This document shows, piece by piece, positions 56,819 to 64,000 of a stretch of 64,000 bases of DNA. Every line of letters begins with the position of its first letter. Positions within the stretch are counted from its first letter, which is position 1. A model generated the notes under the pieces. It did no database searches and was not told where the DNA came from. It saw nothing but the letters and a program-made list of their open reading frames with translations. The stretch covers positions 62,001 to 126,000 of the forward strand of contig NZ_FOTW01000015.1 in the NCBI RefSeq assembly GCF_900114705.1, read 5' to 3'. Made by a program: the position numbers and the translations under genes. The DNA comes from Rugamonas rubra. GTDB lineage: Bacteria > Pseudomonadota > Gammaproteobacteria > Burkholderiales > Burkholderiaceae_D.

Positions 56819-57972
56819 CGCGCCGCCGCCTCGGCCTGGGTGGCGAAGCGGCCGTTGCGCACCATCTTGATGGCGATGTGCTTGTGCGGGATGTCGCCGT
56901 TGGCCTCGAAGCTGTATTCGCCGGTCGCGCCGCGCCAGCCGCGGGTGGCGTGCAGCGCCGCGGCGATGCGCTCGGGCGCGCTGCTGCCGGCCTTGCCGAT
57001 CGCCTGGGCCAGCAGGCGCAGGCTGTCGTAGCCCTGCGCCGCGATGGCGCTCGGCGCCGCGCCGTAGCGCCGCTGGTACAGCGCGCTGAAGCGGCGGTAC
57101 TCGTCGTTGGCCTCGTCGCGCACGACGAACTCGGGCAGGCGCACGCCCTCGGCGGCGGCGCCGGCCACCTGCATCAACCAGTTGTCGTCGATGCCCTCGC
57201 TGCCGAAGATCGGCTGGCGCAGGCCCAGCTTGCGCGCCTGGGCGATGATGTGGCCGGATTCGGGCATCGAGGCGGCCAGGAACAGGGCGTCGAACTGGTA
57301 CAGGTCGCGCCAGTTCCCGATCACCTCGCTGAAGTCGCGGCTGCCGTGCAGGTAGGCGCGGCGGTCGACGATGCTCAGGCCCAGCTCCTGGGCGCGCTGC
57401 TCGAAATAGTTGGCCATGTTCTGGCTGTTGGTGTCCTTGACGTAGTACACCGCCACCCGCTTGTGGCCCTGCGCCGCCACGTCCTCGGCCATGCGGCGGC
57501 CGATGCTGCGGTTGCTCGGCGTGCTGCGGAAACACAGCGCGAAGCCCTGGTCGTTGATGCGGTAGCTCGACGCGCCCGGCGTCAGGTAGACCAGGCCGGC
57601 GCCCTGGTAGATGCTGGAGGCGGGCAGCGCGATGTAGGAGTTGAGGTGGCCGATCACGGCCACCATGTCGCGGTCCTCGGCGAACTGTTGCGCCACCAGG
57701 CGGCCCTTGGCCAGCGAGGACTCGTCGTCGGCCTTGACGATGCGCAGTTTGCGGCCGAGCACGCCGCCGGCGGCGTTCAGCTCGCCGCTGGCCAGCTCGA
57801 TGCCCTGCCACAGCTCGCCCTTGCCGCCGCTGAACGGCCAGGCGGCGCCGATGACGATGTCGCCGCCCTCGGCGGCGCGGCGGGCGCGCGCCGCCGCCGG
57901 CGCGTCCCAGTCGCCGCAGGCGCCCAGCAGCAGTGCCAGGGCGGCGGGAATGATGATGGTGCAGAATTTCAC
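56815..57972 (-). CDS. Lipoprotein substrate-binding protein, Leu/Ile/Val-binding type
   Basis: This is a 385-residue lipoprotein. The signal peptide ends in LALLLGAC. The mature part is a type I periplasmic binding fold: IVIGAAWPFSGGKGELWQGIELASGELNAAGGVLG, then VAVIGHLNSYIALPASSIYQGAGLVYLTPGAS and RVAVYYVKDTNSQNMANYF. A GTG start with GGAG 5-6 nt upstream is preferred to a TTG 12 nt further out. It follows the exporter gene by 19 nt and has no matching permease here. Sensing of a small molecule for the sigma factor or exporter is plausible but unproven. Confidence 0.85.
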   Translation of the reverse strand: MKFCTIIIPAALALLLGACGDWDAPAAARARRAAEGGDIVIGAAWPFSGGKGELWQGIELASGELNAAGGVLGRKLRIVKADDESSLAKGRLVAQQFAEDRDMVAVIGHLNSYIALPASSIYQGAGLVYLTPGASSYRINDQGFALCFRSTPSNRSIGRRMAEDVAAQGHKRVAVYYVKDTNSQNMANYFEQRAQELGLSIVDRRAYLHGSRDFSEVIGNWRDLYQFDALFLAASMPESGHIIAQARKLGLRQPIFGSEGIDDNWLMQVAGAAAEGVRLPEFVVRDEANDEYRRFSALYQRRYGAAPSAIAAQGYDSLRLLAQAIGKAGSSAPERIAAALHATRGWRGATGEYSFEANGDIPHKHIAIKMVRNGRFATQAEAAAR

Positions 57973-57991
57973 TATGCTCTCCAAAGGATAC

Positions 57992-60682
57992 TCAAACGAT
58001 CTGCCGCTGGGCCAGGGCGCTGAAGCGCCCGCCCAGCGCGAGCAGTGCCGTGTAGCTGCCGCTTTCGACCACGCGGCCGCGCTCCATGACCAGGATGCGG
58101 TCGGCGTTGACGACGGTGCTGAGGCGGTGGGCCACCACCACGCGGGTGGCGCTGAGCCCGTCCAGGCTGTCGCTGACCATCTGCTGGGCGCGGTTGTCGA
58201 GGGCGCTGGTGGCCTCGTCGAACAACAGGATGCGCGGCCGGTTGACGATGGCGCGGGCGATCAGCAGGCGCTGGCGCTGGCCGCCCGACAGGGTGCCGCC
58301 GCCGTCGTTGACCATCGTGTGCATGCCCATCGGCATGGCGCGGATGTCGTCGGCGATGCCGGCCTGGGCGGCCGCCAGCCAGGCGTCGTCCAGCGTCAGC
58401 GCGCTGGCCGCGCCGATGATGTTGGTGAAGATGTCGCCGGCCAGCAACTGGCCGTTCTGCAGCACCACGCCGAGCTGGCGCCGGACGGCGCCCAGGTCGA
58501 GGCCGGCCAGGTCGCGGTCGTCGTAGTAGACGGCGCCGCTGGCCGGCGCCTCGAAGCCGAGCAGCAGGCGCAGCAGGGTCGACTTGCCCGAGCCGGAGGC
58601 GCCCACCAGGGCGACGAACTCGCCGGCCTCGATGCGCAGCGTGACCTCGTCGAGGATGCGCGGGCCGTCGGCGGCGTAGCTGAAGCACACCTGGTTCAGT
58701 TCGATGCGGCCCTGCAGCCGGCCGGGCTGGGCGCGGCCCTGGCCGACCTCGGTGGCGCCGCGCAGGATCGGCTTGGCCCGCTCGTACAGCGGCACCACGC
58801 CGAGCACGCTGGCCAGCGCCGCGCTGGCGCCGAGCATGGCGCCGAGGAAGCCGCCGAAGGCGGCGTTGAAGGCCAGGAAGCTGCCGGTGCTGAAGCCTTG
58901 CTCGGCCGCCAGCAGGGCGGCGATGGTGAAGAAGATCGCCATGCTCGACAGGGTCGGAAACACGCTGTTGAACACCGCCACGGCGCTGTTGAGCATGGCC
59001 GCCTTGAACTGGTGCTCCTGCTGCTGGGCGTACAGCCGCGCCCAGTTGGCGAAGGCGCGGCCCTCGGCGCCGGTGGTGCGCAGCTTGGCGATGCCGCCGA
59101 GCAGCTGGAACACCAGGCCGGCGATGCGCCCCTCGACGGCGGCCAAGGCGCGGGCGTGGCGCAGGCGCAGGCGGGCGGCGCCGACGCTGAAGACCAGCGC
59201 GACGGCCACCAGGGCGACGGCCAGCAGGGCCAGTTTGCTGTTGTAGTAGAACAGCAGCACCAGGTTGAACAACGCGAACACCGCCGACAGCAGCGTGTGC
59301 AGCGTGTGGCCGGAGAGGATCTGGCGCATGCTGTTGATGCCGCCGGCGCGCGCCGCCAGGTCGCCCGCCGTGTAGTCGCGAAAGAAGCCGGTGGGCAGGC
59401 GCAGCAGGCGGTCCCAGACGGCCGACTGCACCGCCGAGTCCATGCGCCCCTCGACGCGCAGCATGGCGAAGCCCTGGGTCAGCGCGAACATCGCCGCGCC
59501 GAAGGCGGCCGCCAGCAGCATCAGCGTCAGCTGCAGCAGCTGGCCGCGCTCGGCGCCGGGGATGACGCTGTCGAACAGCATGCCGGTGGCCAGCGGCGTG
59601 AGCATGCCGAGCAGGCCGCCGGCCACGCCGGTCGCCGCCACCAGCAGCAGTTCGCGCAGCTGGCCGGCGGCGCCGAAGCGCAGCATGTCGCGCAGCTCGA
59701 CGGCGGCGGCGCCGAAGCCGCGGTAGAACAGGAAGGCGAACGGCGCCAGGCCGGCCGCCAGCTCGGCCGTCAGCGGCCGCGCCGCGCCGCCCGGCTGCTG
59801 CAGCGTGTAGCCGCCGGCGCCGCGCAGCAGCGCCACCGGGCTCTGGCCGTCGGCCAGGAAGCCGAGCAGGTGGCCGTGGTCGGCGCGCCACCAGGCGCCC
59901 TTCAACGCCACGCGGCGGCGCCGCACCCGGCTCGCCTCGACGATCTCGCCGAGCGCGTCGCGTCCGGCCTGGGCCGCTTCGCCGGCGTCGGCCGGGGCGC
60001 TGAACTCGATGCCGGCGGCGCCGCCGACCAGGCGGCAGGCGGCCAGCAGGCCCGGCCCGTCGGCCGCCTGCCCGGCGCCGTCGCCGGCCGGCCGCAGGAT
60101 CGCCGCCAGCCGGCCCAGCGCGGCGCGCATGCCCTCGTCCTGGCGCGCGTTCTTGCGCGCCAGGCGGCGCTGCTCGCCGTCCTCCTCGTGCTCGAGCTCG
60201 ACCAGCAGATGGGCCAGCAGCGCCCGGTGGTAGTGGTCCAGCGCGTCCCAGTCCGGCGCGCCGGCCGGCGCCGGCGCGGCCGGTGCCGCCGTCGCCGCCG
60301 GCCGGCCGCCGCGCCAGGCCGGCGCCGCCGCCGTCTGCGCCAGCCAGTGGCCGAGCGCCGCCGCCGTCTCGGCCGGCGCCGCGCCGAGCCGCTCGCGCGC
60401 CAGGCGCAGCAGGGTGGCGCCGGGCAGGCCGATGGCCACCAGCTGCCAGCCGGCCGCCGCCGTCGGCTGGCCGCACAGCAGCGCGCCGGCTTCGGCGCGG
60501 AACAGCGCGCGCAGCGCGCGGCTGGGCCGGCCGGCGTCGTCGAGGCGGGCCAGGAAGACGTCGACCGGCACCGCGCCGACCCGCCAGACGGCCGCCCCGT
60601 GCAGCGCCAGCGGCGCCCCCGAGCGGGCCGCGCAGGCGTCGCCGTGCTGCTCGAACAATGTGGCAAGGCTGGTCTGGCTCAT
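57992..60682 (-). CDS. NHLM-type ABC exporter, second permease/ATPase subunit
   Basis: This is an 896-residue ABC transporter half. Residues 1-300 form the poorly characterised N-terminal region typical of the NHLM ABC2 group. A permease domain with six helices follows (about 320-640; LRELLLVAATGVAGGLLGML). The nucleotide-binding domain has Walker A GASGSGKST, signature LSGGQRQR and Walker B ILLFDEATSALD. There is no C39 peptidase, in contrast with its partner. The group exports Nif11/NHLP precursors. It starts 10 nt after the upstream ABC gene. Confidence 0.92.
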   Translation of the reverse strand: MSQTSLATLFEQHGDACAARSGAPLALHGAAVWRVGAVPVDVFLARLDDAGRPSRALRALFRAEAGALLCGQPTAAAGWQLVAIGLPGATLLRLARERLGAAPAETAAALGHWLAQTAAAPAWRGGRPAATAAPAAPAPAGAPDWDALDHYHRALLAHLLVELEHEEDGEQRRLARKNARQDEGMRAALGRLAAILRPAGDGAGQAADGPGLLAACRLVGGAAGIEFSAPADAGEAAQAGRDALGEIVEASRVRRRRVALKGAWWRADHGHLLGFLADGQSPVALLRGAGGYTLQQPGGAARPLTAELAAGLAPFAFLFYRGFGAAAVELRDMLRFGAAGQLRELLLVAATGVAGGLLGMLTPLATGMLFDSVIPGAERGQLLQLTLMLLAAAFGAAMFALTQGFAMLRVEGRMDSAVQSAVWDRLLRLPTGFFRDYTAGDLAARAGGINSMRQILSGHTLHTLLSAVFALFNLVLLFYYNSKLALLAVALVAVALVFSVGAARLRLRHARALAAVEGRIAGLVFQLLGGIAKLRTTGAEGRAFANWARLYAQQQEHQFKAAMLNSAVAVFNSVFPTLSSMAIFFTIAALLAAEQGFSTGSFLAFNAAFGGFLGAMLGASAALASVLGVVPLYERAKPILRGATEVGQGRAQPGRLQGRIELNQVCFSYAADGPRILDEVTLRIEAGEFVALVGASGSGKSTLLRLLLGFEAPASGAVYYDDRDLAGLDLGAVRRQLGVVLQNGQLLAGDIFTNIIGAASALTLDDAWLAAAQAGIADDIRAMPMGMHTMVNDGGGTLSGGQRQRLLIARAIVNRPRILLFDEATSALDNRAQQMVSDSLDGLSATRVVVAHRLSTVVNADRILVMERGRVVESGSYTALLALGGRFSALAQRQIV

Positions 60683-60692
60683 GGCGTCGGTT

Positions 60693-62867
60693 TCATAGGG
60701 AATGCATCAGGGTGGAGTACAGGCCGCCGGCGTCGCGCAGCTGTTCGTGGGTGCCGCGTTGCACCACGCGGCCCCGCTCGAGCACCAGGATCTGGTCGCA
60801 GTCGCGGATGGTGCTGAGGCGGTGGGCGACGATCAGGCAGGTGCAGCCGCGCCGGCGCAGGTTGTCGTCGACCTGGCGCTCGGTGATCGGGTCGAGCGCG
60901 CTGGTGGCCTCGTCGAGCACCAGGATGCGTGGATTGATGGCCAGCGCGCGGGCGATCTCGATGCGCTGCTTCTGGCCGCCGCTGAAGTTGCCGCCGCCCT
61001 CCTGCAGGCGGCTCTCGTGGCCGCCCGGGCGCGCCGCGATCGCCTCGTGGATGCGGGCGTCCTTGGCGGCCTGGACGAACTGCGCCTCGGCGATGCTGTC
61101 GTCCCACATGGTCAGGTTGTCGCTCAGGCTGCCCTCGAACAGGGCGACCTCCTGGCTGACCATGGCCAGCGAGTTGACCAGGCTGTCGCGCGCCAGCTCG
61201 GCGCGCGGCCGGCCGTCGAACAGGATCTGGCCCGACCAGGGCTCGGCCAGGCCCATCACCAGCTTGGCGATGGTCGACTTGCCGCAGCCCGAGCTGCCCA
61301 CCAGCGCCACCCGCTCGCCCGGCCGGATGCTCAGGTTGAAGTCCTCGATCAGCGCCGGCTCGAGCCGGCTGTAGCCGAAGCTGACGTTGCGCAGCTCGAT
61401 GTGGCCCTCCAGCAGGGGCGCCGCGGCGCCGTCGCGGCGCGCCGCCGGCGGCGCGACCTGCGGGTCGGTCGGGTAGTTGAGCACGTCGTCGAGGCGGTTC
61501 ATGTCGCCCTGCATCTCCTGCACCCGCGCGCCCATGCCGACCAGTTGGTTGATCGGCCCGATGAAGCCGGCCATCAGGCTTTGGAACGCCACCAGCATGC
61601 CCATCGTCAGGTGGCCGTCCATCACCCGCAGGCCGCCCAGCGCCAGGATCAGGATGCCGTTGACCGCGCTCAGCATGGCCGGCACGCCGCCCAGCAGCAC
61701 GCCGCTGGCGCCGATGGCCTGCTGGCCGTTCATCACCTTGGCCTGGTGGCCCGACCACTTGCCGAAGAAGTCGCCCTCCATGCCCGACGCCTTCAGCGTC
61801 TCCATCATCTGCAGGCCGCTCATCGAGACGCCCATCAGCCGGCCGCCGTCGTTGGCCAGCTTCTGGTTGGCGTCCTTGCGGCGCCGCGCCACCAGGCGCA
61901 GCAACAGCACGTTGAGGGCGGCGACGGCGATCCCGGCCAGCGTCAGCGTGACGTCGTAGAACAGCATCAGGGCGGCGTAGAACAGCACCATCACCAGGTT
62001 CAGCACGGTCGCCGCCAGGTCGCCCGTCAACAGCGCCGCCACCTGGTTGTTGATGCCGACGCGGGCGCTGATGTCGCCGGCCGAGCGCTGCGCGTAGAAG
62101 CCGACCGGCAGGCGCAGCACGTGCCACAGGAAGCGGCTCGAGGCGGCCAGCGCCAGCTTGGTGTGGAAGCGCGCCAGGTAGTATTGCTGCAGCCAGGTCA
62201 GCGCGCCGCCCAGCAGCATGGTCGCGCCCATGCCCAGCAGCAGCGGCCGGACCCAGCCGTCCATGTGGCCGACCAGCACCTCGTCGATGAAGACCTTGCT
62301 GAACACCGGCAGCACCAGGCCGGGCAGCACCAGCGCCAGGCCGGCCAGCACCAGGTAGGCCAGCGCCGGCTCGCCCAGCGGCATGCGGGCGCGCAGCGCC
62401 GCCAGCAGGCCGCGCGCCCGGCCGCCGGCGACGAACTCCGGCCCCGGCTCGATCGCCAGCACCACGCCGGTGAAGGACTGGTCGAACTCCTCCTCGCTGA
62501 CCGTGCGCGGGCCGCTGGCCGGGTCGTTCAGGTAGACCAGGCCGCGGCGGAAGCCCTCGACCACCAGAAAGTGGTTGAAGTTCCAGAACACGATCAGCGG
62601 CAGGCGCATCGCCTTCAGCTCGGCCGGCTCCTTGCGGTAGCCCTTGGCGCTGAAGCCGTAGCGGCGCGCCGCCTTGACCACGTTGCTGGCCTTGCTGCCG
62701 TCGCGCGACACGCCGCAGGCCTCGCGCAGCTCCTCCAGCGTGACCACCTTGCCGTGGTAGCCCATGACGATGGCCAGCGCCGCCGCGCCGCACTCCATCG
62801 CCTCCATCTGCAGCACCGTCGGCGTCTTGGCGCGCCAGCCGCGCGCCGCTGTCTTGGTCGCCGCCAT
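60693..62867 (-). CDS. NHLM-type ABC exporter with C39 peptidase domain
   Basis: This is a 724-residue peptidase-containing ABC transporter. The N-terminal C39 domain has the catalytic Cys in VLQMEAMECGAAAL (about residue 26), His in NFNHFLVVEGF and Asp in LNDPASGPRT, all in place. A six-helix permease follows, then Walker A GSSGCGKST, signature FSGGQKQR and Walker B ILVLDEATSALD. It should remove leaders after GG and export the core. Its ATG overlaps nothing but lies 1 nt before the adaptor's stop, giving a continuous exporter unit. Confidence 0.94.
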   Translation of the reverse strand: MAATKTAARGWRAKTPTVLQMEAMECGAAALAIVMGYHGKVVTLEELREACGVSRDGSKASNVVKAARRYGFSAKGYRKEPAELKAMRLPLIVFWNFNHFLVVEGFRRGLVYLNDPASGPRTVSEEEFDQSFTGVVLAIEPGPEFVAGGRARGLLAALRARMPLGEPALAYLVLAGLALVLPGLVLPVFSKVFIDEVLVGHMDGWVRPLLLGMGATMLLGGALTWLQQYYLARFHTKLALAASSRFLWHVLRLPVGFYAQRSAGDISARVGINNQVAALLTGDLAATVLNLVMVLFYAALMLFYDVTLTLAGIAVAALNVLLLRLVARRRKDANQKLANDGGRLMGVSMSGLQMMETLKASGMEGDFFGKWSGHQAKVMNGQQAIGASGVLLGGVPAMLSAVNGILILALGGLRVMDGHLTMGMLVAFQSLMAGFIGPINQLVGMGARVQEMQGDMNRLDDVLNYPTDPQVAPPAARRDGAAAPLLEGHIELRNVSFGYSRLEPALIEDFNLSIRPGERVALVGSSGCGKSTIAKLVMGLAEPWSGQILFDGRPRAELARDSLVNSLAMVSQEVALFEGSLSDNLTMWDDSIAEAQFVQAAKDARIHEAIAARPGGHESRLQEGGGNFSGGQKQRIEIARALAINPRILVLDEATSALDPITERQVDDNLRRRGCTCLIVAHRLSTIRDCDQILVLERGRVVQRGTHEQLRDAGGLYSTLMHSL

Positions 62868-62868
62868 C

Positions 62869-64000
62869 TCAGACCCCCAGCTCGGCGCGCAGCAGCGGGA
62901 TCACCAGGCTGATCGGACGCTGCCGCCGCACCGTGATGCTGGCGTCGCACATCGTGCCGCTTTCGATGCGGCCCTGCGGCCCCTGCGGCGACGACCACTT
63001 GTAGCCGCTCGCCGTGGTGGCGCTGGGGATCAGGTCGGACTGCACCTCGATCGGCGCGGCGCCGGCGGCCAGCTGCTGCACCAGCTTGTCGTTCTTCAGG
63101 CTGCGCATCATGCCCTCGGCGCTGGCCGGGAAGGCGGCCACGCTGCGCACCTTGCCGAGCATGACGCCGAACTCCTCGCGCTTGGCGGTCGACGGCGAGA
63201 TCTGCACGTCCATGTTGTTCCTCACCTTCTTGCCGTCGAGCGGGGCCAGGTAGATGCGCGCCTCGAGGTCGTTGACGCTGGCGCCGGTCTGCTCGATGGT
63301 CAGGATCGGCGTGCCGGCGCCGGCCATCGCGTTCTCCGACAGGCGGATCTCCAGCACCCGGCCGTTGTACGGGCTGAGCACCCGCGACACCTCGTTGGCG
63401 GCGCGCATCTGGCTGGCCAGGCCGCGCTCGGCCTCGCCGATCTGCGCGGCCAGCGCGCGCCGCTCGGCCTGGCGCTGCTTGTCGGCGTCGAGCCGGCTCA
63501 CGCCGATCTTCAGGATGTCGCTGCGGTTGCCCTCGACCTCGCGCTGGGCGTTGGCGTAGTCGAGCCGGGTGCCGAGCAGGGTCTGCTGGGTGATCAGGCC
63601 CTGCTCGAGCAGGCGGCTCTGCACCTCGATCTTGGCCGCCAGCGCCTTGACGGTCTGCTGGCCGCTGCCGATGCGCTTGTCGAGACTCTGCTCCGACGAG
63701 CGCAGGTAGGCCTCCTGGCTGCGCGCCTCGCGCAGGCTGTCGCTGTCCAGCTTGGCCTGCTGCGCGCGCAGCTCGGCCAGCCGGGCGGCGCTGCCCTTGA
63801 TCTGGTCGAGCGCGTCGTAGCGCTCGATGCGCGCCACCACCTGGCCCTCGCGCACCGTGTCGCCGACCTCGACCGAGATGTCGGCGACGCGGCCGGCGCC
63901 GGGCGCGGCCAGCTCGCTGACGCCGCCCGGGCGGATCAGGATGCAGCTGCCGTTGATCTTGGTCGGGATGCTGCCGAACACGCCCCAGGCAAGCGCGGCG
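62869..64000 (-). CDS. HlyD-type adaptor of the NHLM exporter (5' end outside the window)
   Basis: About 377 C-terminal residues are visible; the N-terminus, including the rest of the membrane helix (AALAWGVFGSIPTKING), lies past the right edge. The body has the biotinyl-lipoyl-like segment GGVSELAAPGAGRVADISVEVGDTVREGQVVARIE, a coiled coil (about residues 60-200) and the barrel part SPYNGRVLEIRLSENAMAGAGTPIL. This is the membrane-fusion protein that links the two ABC subunits to the outer membrane. More cluster genes may lie to the right. Confidence 0.92.
   Translation of the reverse strand, partial: AALAWGVFGSIPTKINGSCILIRPGGVSELAAPGAGRVADISVEVGDTVREGQVVARIERYDALDQIKGSAARLAELRAQQAKLDSDSLREARSQEAYLRSSEQSLDKRIGSGQQTVKALAAKIEVQSRLLEQGLITQQTLLGTRLDYANAQREVEGNRSDILKIGVSRLDADKQRQAERRALAAQIGEAERGLASQMRAANEVSRVLSPYNGRVLEIRLSENAMAGAGTPILTIEQTGASVNDLEARIYLAPLDGKKVRNNMDVQISPSTAKREEFGVMLGKVRSVAAFPASAEGMMRSLKNDKLVQQLAAGAAPIEVQSDLIPSATTASGYKWSSPQGPQGRIESGTMCDASITVRRQRPISLVIPLLRAELGV

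Overview
The window is about 64 kb of high-GC DNA (roughly two thirds G+C by eye, with local dips). Core genes bamD, rluD, pgeF, yaaA, phaC, phaR and rimO, an MSHA-type pilus locus and a dispersed GGGTCAGACCC palindrome family suggest a betaproteobacterium of the Oxalobacteraceae (Massilia/Duganella/Janthinobacterium-like). This placement is inferred from gene content, not from a marker phylogeny.

Region 1 (1-11199, minus strand) is an MSHA/type II secretion-like assembly locus. In transcription order it holds an orphan ABC ATPase, an ExeA/MshM-type ATPase, a secretin lipoprotein, a TPR protein, a GspE-type ATPase, a GspF-type protein, a PilM/PilN-like protein, a PilO-like protein and a truncated small exported protein. 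Region 2 (11447-25091, plus strand) is a second, fuller and divergently transcribed MSHA-like locus: MshE, MshG, a run of pilin-like proteins, MshI, a PilN-like protein, MshJ, MshK, MshL, MshM and MshN. Almost all neighbours overlap by about 4 nt.

Region 3 (25186-38032) is mostly housekeeping: an HD-GYP-like protein without the HD pair, a PLP aminotransferase, a PIN-domain protein, yaaA, bamD, rluD, pgeF, phaC, phaR, rimO and a cystathionine beta-lyase. It also has three intrinsic terminators and three GGGTCAGACCC palindrome sites. Region 4 (38051-43178) is accessory and lower in GC. It contains two small membrane proteins, a pair of flavin oxidases (amine-oxidase type and sarcosine-oxidase type), an unknown protein, and what looks like a deletion scar of a divergent yeiH/lysR pair.

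Region 5 (43202 to the right edge, minus strand) is the most interesting part. It is a contiguous biosynthetic cluster with an NHLM-type peptide exporter (HlyD-like adaptor, C39-peptidase ABC transporter, second ABC transporter), a lipoprotein substrate-binding protein, an ECF sigma factor, a 70-residue small protein, two Nif11-like double-glycine precursor peptides, a one-module type I PKS (KS-AT-DH-degenerate ER-KR-ACP), two GNAT acyltransferases, a protein fusing two sensor-like modules to an MFS transporter, and an orphan substrate-binding protein. Both precursors have 79-residue leaders ending in GG and cores that start with Lys and lack Cys. No lanthionine synthetase, YcaO, radical SAM or other classical RiPP maturase is visible here. 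The simplest hypothesis is a lipidated RiPP: the PKS makes an acyl chain, a GNAT transfers it to the peptide, and the NHLM system trims and exports the product.
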